Origin: Liquidambar formosana
Lineage: Eukaryota; Streptophyta; Magnoliopsida; Saxifragales; Altingiaceae
Length of the DNA: 64,000 nt
Assembly (NCBI GenBank): GCA_039720395.1
Contig: CM077827.1
Span: 7,727,991 to 7,791,990, forward strand
Reading direction: 5' to 3'
Both the position numbers and the translations under genes were made by a program. The notes beneath the pieces are model-generated. The model saw nothing but the letters and a program-made list of their open reading frames with translations. It did no database searches and had not been told where the DNA came from. Shown in pieces: positions 10,957 through 22,737 of this stretch (positions are counted from its first letter, which is position 1; every line of letters begins with the position of its first letter).

Positions 10957-13612
10957 TCAATGATTTCCCATGGGCCTTTTCTTTCGACTTGGCCCAGCTC
11001 CATCATGTCCTGAACGAGGTGCTCTAGAAGGGGGCATATCCTGTGATGGATGAGATGATGATGCCTATTGCAAAGAAAGATAATGAGTTAGTGGGGGAAT
11101 GGTGCCAATCCTAATCGAAAGTTGATAAAGATGATCACTTACTTGGGGATTCAAGCGTGCTTCCAAAACTGAGTTCTCTAAACTCATTCGCACAAGATCC
11201 CTTCTCAATCCTTCATTGAGTCCAATGCATTCCTAGGCGTATTCCCGTGGAACCTAGGAGAGTATGAACATGGTTAACAATAATGAAAGAATCCAATTTC
11301 AAGAAGGTACGAGTTTAGAACTCACATTCTCATAATATGGATTGATCTTGGGATATTCATCGAATGGTGGATGGGTAATGTCAGTCTTCACAAATTTTGT
11401 CCCACTGCACAAGTTCACATACCAATTTAGTGGTGGGAGGGGTGGAGGTTGATTTCCTTCAAGGTCATCATCCTCGTCATTGTAAGTCATCCCAGTAGCA
11501 GATCCAACTGTGGAGCTATGTCCCCTTGCCCATCGACCCTGAAATTCAAATGCTTGTTAAGTGGAGTCTTTCTTATGATCTTAAAAAAGAGTTTAAGAGT
11601 GTGGGGAGCTCACCCCTTGAGGTGGGAGACCAGTGACCCTAGGATTCATCAGATATTATCGACAGAAGGCAGTGTATTCTATGCGAGGGGAGGTGAATCC
11701 CTCAGCATCCCAACCCCTCAAAGCCTCTTCTAGTTCATCCCCTACTAGGTGGCTAGTATTCCTCATGTTCTTTGGTGGCATAGAAGGTGTCACAGCTGCA
11801 TTCATGTTTTTGTGGACTTGTCTCAGGACTTGTTCCCCAAGATACCAGCTTCTACCTGTGGGGCCTTCAAAGAGGACCCTTTTGCTTGTCAACTCCAAAC
11901 AAGAGGAGTACTTCTCGGGTAGCCTATGCTCCCACAGCCTCCATGGATCCCATTCCACCTGTTGAGTTTGAAATGAGAAATGAGAAAAAAGATTAAAAAA
12001 GATTAAAAAAAGAAAGAAAGAAAGATTCTACCATATCAGCAGTCAAGCTAGCAAGATATGCCTTTGCATGGGCATAATCATGTCGATTGGAGGCTCTTGT
12101 AGCCAAGCAAGATGGAGCGTAATTCTGAAGGATGGGCCATGACATGGCATCACTAGCAAGAGTTGGGCGACACATGTTCAGGTACTCGTAGTACCATATC
12201 TGTGGAAAATCAAAGAAATAGAAGAAATCATGTATGTGTTAAGTTTTGGGAAATAATAGAGAATTGAATGTTCTTTGTTACCTCCCAAACGAAAGGAAGT
12301 TCCCCAAAGTTCTTTGCAACTCCTTGGGACATGTCAGTCATGGAGCGATACATGGTTACAAAAGCAGCCCCACCCCAGTTGTATCTCCCAATTTTGTTCA
12401 CATCCTCCATGCTAGCTAGCAACTCTAGTCGAGCCATGTCATTGGTGCCCGCAAAGAAGGTGCATGAAATCATGTAGAGCAAGAAAGCTCTCACAATGTA
12501 TTGAGGATCCGTCCCCTCACTCTCTTCCACAATGGCAAAGGTGTTGTAGAGCCAAGTACGGCGCACACCTTTTGGGCTTAATTCCGCTTCAACCCCGAGT
12601 AGAGCTACTATGTAGTTCTGATCCATGTTGGCTTGTTCATAGTATTCCAAGCGCTTGTCTTTCAAGCTCAACCCAGTTATCATGGTGAAGTCCTTAGGGG
12701 TCATGGTCATCTCCCCGAAGCTAAAATGGAAAGTGTTGGTGGTGTCCCACCATAGCTCTGTCAAGGCAAACAATGCTTGCCTATCCCATTGCTCGTTCCA
12801 TAGAGCATCTAGGAAGGGCCCAAAACCCGCCTTCTTTACTATCTTGCGAGCACGTGGTTGGGCATGTTCCATATGTCTCCACCATGAGATGAGCCCCTTT
12901 ATTGATGTCCTTGTACGGAGACCTTGGAAGTCGGGCTATGTGTATTGAGTTAGCATTGAAAACATAGAGATATTGGGCATACATTGGTAATTGATTTCAA
13001 ATGGTTTTCCAAAAGTTTTAAAATATGGGTTTTGATTCATGAAATGAATTAGGAATGAATGCCCATGACTTTGTGTATTCAAATTCACTGATCTTGTAAG
13101 GATTGAACATGTTTTTGTCTTTCGGGCATTTTATCGAACACTTGGTGTGTAACTTGTTTTCAAGCATTGAAATGAAAGATTTTGTATACCAAATCCTTGC
13201 CAAGACCATTTGACTTTGTACTTCAATGCAAACCAATTGATTTTTCAAGAATTGAACATGTTTTTGTCTCTTTGGCATTTTATCAAACACTTGGTGGGCA
13301 CCTTTTCTCAAGCATTGGGAAACAAGCTTTTTACACATTCAATCCTTGCCAAATCAACGAACTAGGCTTAACAATGATAGAAACAATCAAAAGAAGATCA
13401 TGGGAATGCATTTTATCCAATAGAAATCAAGATTTCATGATAAACATGTTAAGTTGGGAAGAACTAACCTCATATTGGGAATGGAGGTATGAGAGATGCT
13501 TCTTGGGTTCAAGCAACATCTTGTCTTGGGATTCATCATAGATTGGTGCCTTGTATGTATTCTTGATCACATAATATGGATACTTGATGTTGGAATCATT
13601 GCTAGAAGCCAT
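10957..13612 (-). pseudogene. antisense seven-exon PMD gene of element B, broken
   Basis: Exons on the minus strand are 13612-13469, 12935-12282, 12199-12032, 11958-11614, 11538-11326, 11253-11143 and 11064-10957. Lengths match the element A gene exactly, and every intron has GT-AG ends. The plant mobile domain is in exon 2: TFHFSFGEMTMTPKDFTMITG preceded by a Trp-rich segment. Two premature stops are visible. One is TAA in exon 4 (at 11656-11658), where A has CAA. The other is TAG in exon 6 (at 11233-11235), where A has CAG. The preserved splice sites alongside C-to-T stops fit a gene that worked when B inserted and decayed later. PMD proteins are known as MAIN/MAIL-type nuclear proteins and as transposon passengers; a role here is not established. 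Confidence 0.85.
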
Positions 13613-13911
13613 TAATGATGATTGAGCTTGTATGTGAGAAAAATGGGTTTGATAAGAAAGATGATGAATTTGATCTTGTAACTTGATGATTGATGCTTGT
13701 TTTTGTTGTTGAATGGCTTGTTCTTGATGCTATTTCATGCACACAACTTGAATTGAAAGGGCAACTTTGAGTGAGAATGTATTTGTGAGTGTTTGGAGAA
13801 GATGGAATGAGTTTCTAGAGAGAGAAACTCTATTTTCGGGTTTGGAGAAGTGTGAGCATGAAATGGGGGTCAAGGGTTTAAAAAACCCTCAAATTGGGCA
13901 GCCCTAGCCTC

Positions 13912-13982
13912 GGGTAACCGCCCAGCCTGGGGCGGCAAGCCGCCTGGGCTTGGGCGGCAAGCCACCAGCAGCCAGGTGGTCA
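13912..13982. repeat. GC-rich palindrome upstream of PMD gene (B)
   Basis: A diverged copy of the 74-bp palindrome: GGGTAACCGCC at one end, CAGGTGGTCA at the other, with GGCGGCAAGCCGCC inside. It lies about 300 bp upstream of the PMD start at 13612. Confidence 0.8.
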
Positions 13983-14399
13983 GCCTCCTTTGCTCGCTCC
14001 GTTGCGCTCATTTGGCCTTTGCTCGCCTATTCGCGCTTTTGAACCCTCTTTGAGATGAAATCTCAAGCATGTTTTGAGTTGAAAAATGAGTGAATACCTT
14101 GACATTGTTTGACATGAAATAATTTGAAATGGATTGCATTGGTAGCCCTTGTGTGGGCATGGCATGCTAGTAGGGTTGAACAACCCTCTCTATGCATATG
14201 AATTTTGATCATTTGGGATGAATTCCCTCCTATCTCACTATGATTGGTTGTCATTTGGGATAAAGATACCTTCCCTATATGCATGTGAATGATTGCTTTC
14301 ATGAGGAGAATGTGTCTCCTATATGAGTTGATGTTTGAGTTGAGGCATGAATAGCCTCCATGTGAGATGACTTGGTGAGATTGTTGAGTGTTGGTAAGT

Positions 14400-14930
14400 A
14401 GAAGCTTACCTTTGTCTTGATGACTTAGTGAGAGAAAGATGCAGTCTTTCTCATGATTACATGCTTACCTTGATGACTTGAAAGATGCAATCTTTCCCAT
14501 GATTTATGTTGACCTTGATGGTTTGATTATGAGAAGGACGCGATCTTTCTCATGCTATGTGTTCACCTTGAGAGTTTGATATGAGAAGGATGCAATCTTT
14601 CTCATGTCACATGTTTACCTTGATAACTCGAAAGATGCAATCTTTCCCGTGGTATGTGTTTACCTTGATGATTTGAGCAAGAGAAGGACATGATCTTTCT
14701 CATGTTATGTGAATTACCTTGACAATTGAGTGATAACCTTGACGGTTTGAGCAAGAGAAGGACGTGATCTTTCTCATGTTATGTGAATTACCTTGACAAT
14801 TGAGTGTTAACCTTGACGATTTGAACAAGAGAGGGACGTGATCTTTCTCGTGGTACATGATAACCTTGATGATTTGAATATGAGAAGGATGTATCTTTCT
14901 CATATTTTGGGATAGCCTTGATGGCATAGT
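14400..14930. repeat. degenerate 50-65 bp tandem repeats with AAGAT/ATCTT dyads (B)
   Basis: Repeated units contain ACCTTGATGA-like starts and a dyad such as GAGAAGGA...TCTTTCTC. They lie between the PMD promoter side and the 79-bp array. Element A has the same class at 30217-30780. Confidence 0.75.
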
Positions 14931-15568
14931 GTTACCTCATATTATGCGCCAGAGCCATTGGCGTAGTATGGGAAGACCTTTCATCGAATGAAGTTCGATG
15001 TAAGCTATGGATACCTCATACTATTCGTCAGTGTCACTGGCATAGTATGGGAAGACCTTTCATCGAACGAAGTTCGATGTAAGCTATGGATACCTCATAC
15101 TATTCGTTAGTGTCACTGGCATAGTATGGGAAGACCTTTCATCGAACGAAGTTCGATGTAAGCTATGGATACCTCGTACTATTCGTCAGTGTTACTGGCA
15201 TAGTATGGGAAGACCTTTCATCGAACGAAGTTCGATGTAAGCTATGGATACCTCGCACTATTCGCCAGTGTCACTGGCATAGTATGGGAAGACCTTTCAT
15301 CGAACGAAGTTCGATGTAAGCTATGGATACCTCGCACTATTTGCCAGTGTCACTGGCATAGTATGGGAAGACCTTTCATCGAACGAAGTTCGATGTAACC
15401 TACGGATACCTCGTATTATTCACCAGTGTCACTGGTATAGTATGGGAAGACCTTTCATCGAACGAAGTTCGATGTAAGCTACGGATACCTCGTATTATTC
15501 ACTAGTGTCACTAGTATAGTATGGGAAGACCTTTCATCGAACGAAGTTCGATGTAAGCTGTGGATACC
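14931..15568. repeat. 79-bp tandem array, about 8 units (B)
   Basis: The period is exactly 79 bp: unit starts fall at 15010, 15089, 15168 and 15247. Each unit holds two short perfect dyads, GCCAGTGTCACTGGC and ATCGAACGAAGTTCGAT (7-bp arms each). First and last units are degenerate. The array lies in the 3' untranslated region of the element and upstream of the antisense PMD gene. Tandem repeats in 3' regions of Ogre/Tat elements are known to seed satellite DNA. Confidence 0.9.
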
Positions 15569-15776
15569 TCATCTTGTCCCCCAATGAAATTGGTATGCAG
15601 TATGAGAAGAGTTCTGTAGAACTAATAAGGAGTACCTTTGTGCTTGTGTATGATGAATTCAAAGAATTCAATGATATGTTCACCCTCTTTTCCCAAGTGG
15701 GTCTTAATGAAATCAATTCCCCGGGCAAAAATGGGTTGTTCTTTTGGTCATTGGCTCGCAAGTGAAACTTGCTCAC

Positions 15777-15790
15777 CAATGAGGGGCTTC
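15777..15790 (+). promoter_or_regulatory. polypurine tract region of element B
   Basis: CAATGAGGGGCTTC directly precedes the 3' LTR. GAGGGG is the likely plus-strand primer. The same sequence abuts the 3' LTR of element A. Confidence 0.65.
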
Positions 15791-16500
15791 TGTCACACCC
15801 CATTTTTGCCACCTTAGCTAGGGTTCGTCATTGCATGTGTCATTTTGTCTCCTTTTTGAGTCTAGTCTTTTGCATTGAGTTTTTAGAGTCCTAAGGATGA
15901 TGTGTATGAATTTTGGTTCGATTTGGAGTTGATCTTGAGGGTTAATAAGAACTTTTGTGACTTGAGGGGCATAATCGTCTTTTTGGTAACAAACTTTCCA
16001 TTTGACCTTGGAATGATCTCCAAGTTGCCAATTGGAGTTCATATGGTTGTACTTGAGGTATTTATGGGTTTAATTCGATGAATTGAAGGTTCGGGATTAG
16101 AATGGCTCAACAAGGCTCAGGTTGGCTAAGAGACCTACTTCGGGTTTGCTCGAATTGGTTCATGATTTTCACTCTATGACTACTCATTTGACCTTGATTA
16201 GTCTTAATTTCATCCCCAAATGTGTTTAGGGAGGTTGAATTTCGAATTGGAAAGCATTTGGTGCGACCCTATGTGCATACCTAAGCTAAGCGATGGTGAG
16301 GCATAGCGGTTAACCGCCTTTGTAGGACCCAACCATGCAGCCATGGCTAGGGTTTCTTGCCCTCAAGTGACTCAAATTACATTCCCCTTCGAAACACGGT
16401 CGTTTTGACTTTCGTTTCATCAAAATCGGAGTTCATTTGAGCCCTGAAACACATTTGGAAGCTGAAAGGGTAAAAAATGGGCATAAGCTGACAGGGCCTC

Positions 16501-16573
16501 GGGTGACCACCCAGGCCTGGGCGGCTAGCCGCCTGGGCCCAGGCGGCTAGCGCCCAGCCCCAGGTGGTCACCC
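16501..16573. repeat. GC-rich palindrome upstream of LTR promoter (B)
   Basis: GGGTGACCACC ... GGTGGTCACCC with central CTGGGCCCAG; it has one base fewer than the 74-bp copies. It lies 190 bp upstream of the TATA box at 16764. Confidence 0.9.
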
Positions 16574-16763
16574 GAGCCACTTTCCTTTTTTGAGCTTTGA
16601 CGCGGCTCCCTCCCTATTTTCTCGGATTTGCTCGCCTCCAGCCGCCATTTAACCCTAATTTCAGCCCTATTTGACCTACTTGAGCCCCAAGGGAACCTCT
16701 AAGAGCCCTTGGATCAATCCCTAGGGTTTTAATCCCAACCATTGAGGGTTTTCCCTTAATCCC

Positions 16764-16770
16764 TATAAAT
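16764..16770 (+). promoter_or_regulatory. TATA box of element B LTR
   Basis: TATAAAT in the LTR, conserved in both LTRs of A (28473-28479 and 45949-45955, minus strand). Confidence 0.65.
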
Positions 16771-17039
16771 ACCCCCTTATACTTTAGCAATAGGGGAGGC
16801 AATTTCTGAAGTGAGAGGCATATTGGAGGCTATGGCAGCCATCCTTAGGGTAGTTTAACCTAAACCTTGAGTGAGAGAGTGTGAGAGAAAGCTTGAAGGA
16901 GGGCTGGAGTTTGGCTTGAAGGCTTGAAGGAAGGAATTCCCAGCAGTGCATAAGAGGAAGGAGGACTTTCTACAGCAGCAAGAGGATACTTCACCATAGG
17001 TATGCCCCCCTTCCTCCTCTTCTCTCTTTTCAAGTTAGG

Positions 17040-17600
17040 GTTTTGCATAGAATAAGATGATTGCATATCAAAGCTTGTGTTTTTATCATGTCTCGTTGCT
17101 TCCATTGGTATGTATGCATGATTAGGATAATGTTTATGGGCTGTTTAGTATGCTAGGGTGTTTTCCATGTGATTTACTGCATATTTGGGATTCTAGGGTT
17201 CCCTTAGTGCTGAAATTGGTTTTCTACATGAAATAACACTTTTGCATATTAAAGCTTATGTTTTTATCATGTCTTGTTGTTTCCATTGGTATGTATGCAT
17301 GATTAGGAGGATGTTTATGGGCTGTTTAGTATGCTAGGATGCTGTTCCATGTGATTTAATGCATGTTTGCAATTCTAGGGTTTCTCTTGTGCTGAAATTA
17401 GGTTTTTACTTAGAATAGCTATATTTCATGTGCAAGCTTGTGTTTTTATCATGTGTTGATGCTTCTATTGATTAATATGCATGATTAGAATGATGTCTAT
17501 GAGGAGTTTTGCATGATTTAGAGTTATTTTATGTGATTTTGAGCACAATTGTGATTCTAGGGTTTCATTCATCCTTGTATTAGGAAAGTTGCATATAGCC
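17040..17600. repeat. about 180-bp tandem repeats inside LTR (B)
   Basis: Three to four imperfect units marked by AAGCTTGTGTTTTTATCATG-like sequence, near 17071, 17252 and 17434. They lie downstream of the TATA box. Confidence 0.8.
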
Positions 17601-18605
17601 TGATAGCTTAGGGTTTTTCTTTGTTTTTTCTTCATAGTTGATATATATGTGCTGCATATTTGATAACTATGATATTTTTTAGCATTCACATGGTTGGTTT
17701 TAGGGTCTTTATGCATGTCATGGTTCTAGGATCAAATTAGGGTTTATGGTTGTTCACTATTTGTGTTGTTTGCATGCTTAGTGGATGAACATAGGCTTTA
17801 ATTCAATTCTGTCCAGATTTGTTTATTACCTTAAAAATGATATTTTTGCATTCATAGTAGTGGATTTTAGGGTTTATTGCATGTCATTGCATATAGGATT
17901 GAATTAGGGTTTTTATTGGTTCATGATTGGTGTTCTTTGCATGACTTATGAGTGATTTTAGACCTTATTTCAATTCTGTCCAGATTTGTCCATTGTTCTT
18001 ATTGCCATATTCTGAGCATGTGTTTGCCTATGTTTTAGCATGATAATTGCTTGATTGGAGCCTAGCTTGGTTGGTTGGTGTTTTGGTATGTTTTGCATGC
18101 AAATTGCAGGTGCTTGACAGGTACAACAGGTGCAACTACCCCACCAATGTGGGGTGGTTATTTTGGCTATTGTGAGATGAAATCTTGCAAATAAGGTAAT
18201 TACCCTATGCAATAGGGTGGTTATTTTGACAGGTTGCTTTTGCTTAAGGTAAGTAGGGTATGAGGGTGCCCCAATTCACCCTTCTTTCCTTTCCTTGAAA
18301 CTTTCCCTTTCTCCCCCCTAGGGTTATTTCCTAATAGGGGAACATGGCAATCCTTATAGTTTCCTTTCAATAAAAAAAATACTTTTCAAATCAAAGTTTC
18401 CATCTTTATCGAATTCCATATTTACCAAAAATCTTTTGAGAATCATTTATTTTGGAAACTTACCATGTTTTACTTGAAAGGAAACTTAGGGTTTACCATA
18501 GGCCTTGATTAGGTTATAACCCTATTCCCTTTCGAACTACGTGGACTTTGATCCATGTATTTCCATACATGGTACGTAGGCGCTCTTCGTGAGGTTCAAG
18601 TCCGC

Positions 18606-18628
18606 CCTAGGATACTAAGTATCCTAGG
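18606..18628. other. hairpin in LTR (B)
   Basis: CCTAGGATACT and its reverse complement are separated by one base, an 11-bp perfect stem. It follows the conserved block TACGTAGGCGCTCTTCGTGA. Conserved in A at 26592-26614 and 44069-44091. Confidence 0.8.
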
Positions 18629-19079
18629 TTTTCTCCCCTCACTCTTTCTTTTTTTGTTTTTTCTTTGATTTACTTGATTATATGGATGAATGAATGAATG
18701 ATATGCATGCTGTCTTGTGATGATAATTGTTGATTTGTGTGTGATTAAGACTTTGATTTAGCCCAATTAAATTAAGAGACCGTTTAGGGCAATATGGGTG
18801 CCTATAGGCTTTGCCTAGAACCTTCCCATATCGTAACTTAGCCTCTGAATCCCCGATTTCTCTGGTTTCCAAAAGACTTTTTTTTGCCTTGCCATTTTTA
18901 AATACGGAGTCAATCTTTTGTTTTCCTAAAACAAAACCGTTTTTTAGGGTTTTCCTTGTTTCCTTTAAAAAATAAGGTGGCGACTCCTTTCCTTTTCCAA
19001 ACCCATTCGTGGGCCCGCTTTCCTGGGTCCATAGACTGGCGACTTTTAAACCCTTGTGGGCCTCTTTTTAGGGTTCACA

Positions 19080-20679
19080 CCATGAATCTTAATTATGCTT
19101 AATACAAAACAAAAACCCTAACTAGAAGAGGGTAGAATTACTTACAGTTTGATATGGTCTTCTCCTTTATGCTCCAAGATTTGTCTTCTGATTGAGCAGT
19201 CCAAGTGTACTGCCTCTAATAGTATCCACACCTAGCTAGAGCAAGTTATCCTTTCCTTCTTCTTCCTTATGGTTGCTAGAGGTGGAGAAGAGAGAGAGAG
19301 AGAGAGAGAGCCTCCAAGGGAATTTTCGGCCAGCACAAGGGAGCCTCTAAATTAGCTTCAAGTTATGATGTCATCACATCATAGTGGGCATTATATAGCC
19401 CACCAATAGGGCCGGCCATAGGGGGATTCCTAACCGTAATGGGTTTTGTGTAATTACTCCTAATTACACAATAACCCCACTAATTTGTATCATATACAAA
19501 TTAAACCCTTAAAGAACTATTCTTTATTCACTTTTACCCTTTCTCTAATAGACAAACAAGCTCTCTTAGCATGATCAGTGTGTGACCCATTGGGTTCACA
19601 TCATCAAGTAGTAGGAACAGCACAAGTTGTGCACAATGGAACACTTTCCATTAAGGGTCTAATTGAAACTCCTTTCAATTCCCTAATTGATTATAACTCA
19701 TTTATATCAATTAGGGCTTCTACTAACCATGAGTAACACCTAGCATATGGCTCATGGTGTGGTCCTTAATGAGGTGAATAGTCATTTACAAAGAACCCTT
19801 CTGTTATAGTTTATAGGTTACAATTCCATCCTTCCATCAACACAATGTCTCCAATTGAACTAATAGGACATGGAATTCTATCAAGTCCTTAGTTCAATTA
19901 CTTTATACTCATTCATTAATATCAACTCAATGATGAACTTATGGAAACTCCTTTCCATATTCATTCTACCATGGGCCCATGGATTTAATGAGTTATATTC
20001 AATGAATGCTATATGAGACATTCACTCCCTTTCTCTTGAGAGTGATGGATTCCTTGTTGATCACTCACATGCCTTCACACACATAGCAGTAGGGCCAATG
20101 AACACCCTTACAGGCCCCTGAATAGGATCTGCACTTAGTGTTATCAAACTTCTAAAGCTACATGCATAAGACAACCATGGTGTCTCAGGTCTAAGGATTA
20201 CTTGTACCACTATAACAATGAGAAACTGATTGACAGGCAGGTTAAAACTCCATTCAGTTTATCTCATATCTTTGGTCACATTCAGTGTACCTATTCTTAT
20301 AATAGGCACCCACTTGTTTGTTGTAGTGTCTCCACACAAATAGCTTGAGACTAGCTATCCTCCTATAGAGTCAACCTAACAAGTGCTAGTCCTATGGTTC
20401 ATTATTGTCCATCATAGTGAACCTTCAACTAGGAATGATTTAGGAGTTTAGTACAGAGATATATCTACAATCTCAAAATTACAACCCTTTGTAATTTCAT
20501 ATTCTCAACTCTAACTCCATGGACATATTATGTAAATATAAATGATGCATATAAACATAATAGAATAAGCCCTTTTATTAAATCAATAATAAATGTGACA
20601 TGCATAAATGAAATCAATTGATTGTTCCTAATCCCTAAACAATCATCTCTATGATTGGCTCTAGGGCATAATCCTAACA
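19080..20679 (-). repeat. left LTR of Copia C, truncated by element B
   Basis: Ends ATAATCCTAACA on the plus strand, the complement of the TGTTAGGATTAT start of the Copia D LTR. About 60 bases are missing at the other end, where B inserted. Confidence 0.88.
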
Positions 20680-22640
20680 ATCTCCCACTTGCACTATAGC
20701 CAATCCACCATGTATCTCATACCCATATCCTGTCGGTGGTGATCCAACACACTTGGGTTATCGCCTTAGTGAAGGGGTATTCTTTATTCTCTGTTGTATT
20801 AAACTTCTATATGTATATGTCATCTCTTCCAATGATCTCTCTAATCACTATGAATTGCCGCTTAAAGTTTGGACTTTTGATGAGACCGTGGATCCTTGTC
20901 TTGAGCAATAGCCTTATTGTTGTCACAAAAACTATAGTAAAGGCTTCTCAATGTCAAGAACCACTCCTAGTTTTGCAATGAACTTACTCATCCAAACATG
21001 CAGCAATGCGCTCAAATTTACAGCTCCACCATTTAAGGAGAGAACATACCTCAATGTTGATCTCCTATCATCATCGTCAGATTGAAAATCTGAATCCGTT
21101 ATACTAACCATTTCAAGTTTCTTTCTCCATAGGCAAGGCATAGGTCCTTTAGTTCTTCTCAAGAACTTAAGGATAGCCTTGACTGCTTCCCAGTGTTCCT
21201 TATCTGGGTTTGCCTGATATCTGCTCGTAACATTTACAGCAAAACTGATATCTGGTCTTTTAGTTATAGACAACTTGATTCCATGTCTGACAGGAATTAG
21301 ACCTCCTTTTGGAATCATGCATTTTGAACCCCCATTCAAAATCTTGTCTACGTACATCGATTGGGAGAGACTTAGTATCCTTTAGATCTATCTCTATAGA
21401 CCTCTATTCCCATAATATAGGATGCTTCTTCCAAATCTTTTATGGAGAAACTCTGTGAAAAACCAATTTTTCACTTTTGACAACGTCTCTACATTATTCC
21501 CTAATAAGTAGAACGTCATTCACTTATAGGACCATAAATGTGATAGCACTCCCACTAACCCTTTGTACAATCATGGTACAATGATGGGTTTTGTCTCAAC
21601 AGGGATAGTGGTTGCATCAATGTTGGTTTGTGTCTCATTAGACAACTCTTTGAGTTCTATTTTCCTGTTGTTATCTCCTTCTTGAATAAACTCTTTTTCA
21701 AGAAAGATTGAAAACTTACTAACAACCACTTTTGTTCATCAGGATGATAGATATGATATCCTAAACTCCTTTTAGGATAATACACAAACCTACATTTAAG
21801 TTATCTTGATTTCCAATTTGGTTACATCATGTGTCTCTACTCATGCATTACAACCCTATACCTTAACATTCTTAAGGCTTAGTGCTTCCCTTTCCATATC
21901 TCATATGGGTTCTAAGGGACAGCCTTGGTTTGAACTCTGTTTCACAAGTACGTGGCAATTTCTAGGGCATATCCCAATAAGGATAATATTAGGTCGTTGT
22001 AACTTATTATGGATCGGACCATATCCAATAAGGTCCTCTTCCTCCTTTCTGACACACCATTAAGTTATGGTGTTCCAAAAGATGTCCATTTGAATGCCTA
22101 TTTGAACAAGTTGATATGAAAATTAACCGGTTAAATATTTGCCTCCCCGATCTTATCGAAGAGCTTTAATTCTTTTACCGGTTTGTTTCTCTACTTCATA
22201 TCTGAATTCTTTGAACCTTTCAAATGTTTTAGATTTGTACTTCTTTAAGTACATGTACCTATACCTTAACATTCTTAAGTAAAGGTTCATAAAGTGAGAG
22301 AAACTATATCTCTTGTTCTATTGGGTTTATTAGCATTCAATATTAGAGCTATCATGCTTCATATTTGCAACGTGGTTTGGAAGATAAATGCTATAAATTC
22401 CAGAAGTAATGAACTCTTCATAAAAAACATTTATTAAATCAAACTAAAACATTGTTTATGCTAAACTGAAATAAAGATAATGTTTCTATAAAACTTCTGG
22501 AATGTAAAAATAGCTTATTAATTCTAAACTACTCCTTCAGGTAGAGTCAAGCAGCGAGTCCCATAGCTAATACAGCAACACTTTGCTCCATTCTCTAATC
22601 GAAGGGATACTCCGCTTCTACTCAGCCTTCTGCTTCCCAC
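20680..22640 (-). pseudogene. decayed Copia pol remnant (RT/RNase H end)
   Basis: The first 250 bases next to the LTR match the end of RNase H seen intact at 47274-47800. Open stretch 20932-21357 (minus) keeps RPDISFAVNVTSRYQANP, typical of the Copia RT-RNase H junction, and TDSDFQSDDDDRRST. The rest, up to about 22640, contains only scattered integrase and RT-like fragments with many stops and deletions. Together with gag this is far shorter than a complete Copia polyprotein gene, so large parts of pol are gone. Confidence 0.75.
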
Positions 22641-22737
22641 TAGATCCTGCATGGAATTCATAATTCACATTAGAATTAAGTACCCAAATGGAAGCAAAAC
22701 TAACATTTAGTTTAGAGCATGATCCATACCTTTCGAA

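Larger units (their letters stand above)
3765..19079 (+). mobile_element. Element B: Tat/Ogre-type Ty3/Gypsy retrotransposon, 5' truncated by window
   Basis: The order on the plus strand is end of gag-pro, intron, pol (RT, RNase H, archaeal-type RNase H, integrase), A-rich tract, antisense DUF7745-like gene, antisense PMD gene, tandem repeats, polypurine tract and 3' LTR. Element I interrupts it at 3764/3765; the 5' LTR and most of gag lie to the left of the window. It inserted near the U5 end of a Copia LTR, which resumes at 19080 with CCATG as the likely target duplication. The same family as element A but in opposite orientation, and older: most of its genes carry stops. Confidence 0.92.
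15791..19079 (+). repeat. 3' LTR of element B (about 3.3 kb)
   Basis: Starts TGTCACACCCC after the polypurine tract and ends GGGTTCACA before the Copia sequence resumes. It carries a 74-bp palindrome (16501-16573), a TATAAAT box (16764-16770), about 180-bp tandem repeats (17040-17600) and a hairpin (18606-18628). The last about 50 bases contain a second LTR-end-like sequence behind GACTGGCGAC. That extension is shared with the 3' LTR of A but absent from the 5' LTR of A. Confidence 0.92.

Noticed and set aside
14931..15568. The 79-bp array resembles a CRISPR array at first glance
   Set aside because: Whole units repeat without unique spacers, the context is a plant retrotransposon, and there are no cas genes.
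18590..18604. GGTTCAAGTCC, like a tRNA B box, suggesting a tRNA or SINE
   Set aside because: No A box or cloverleaf around it, and it is part of a conserved LTR block.
20736..20981. Plus-strand open frame in Copia C
   Set aside because: Shadow of the RNase H remnant on the opposite strand.
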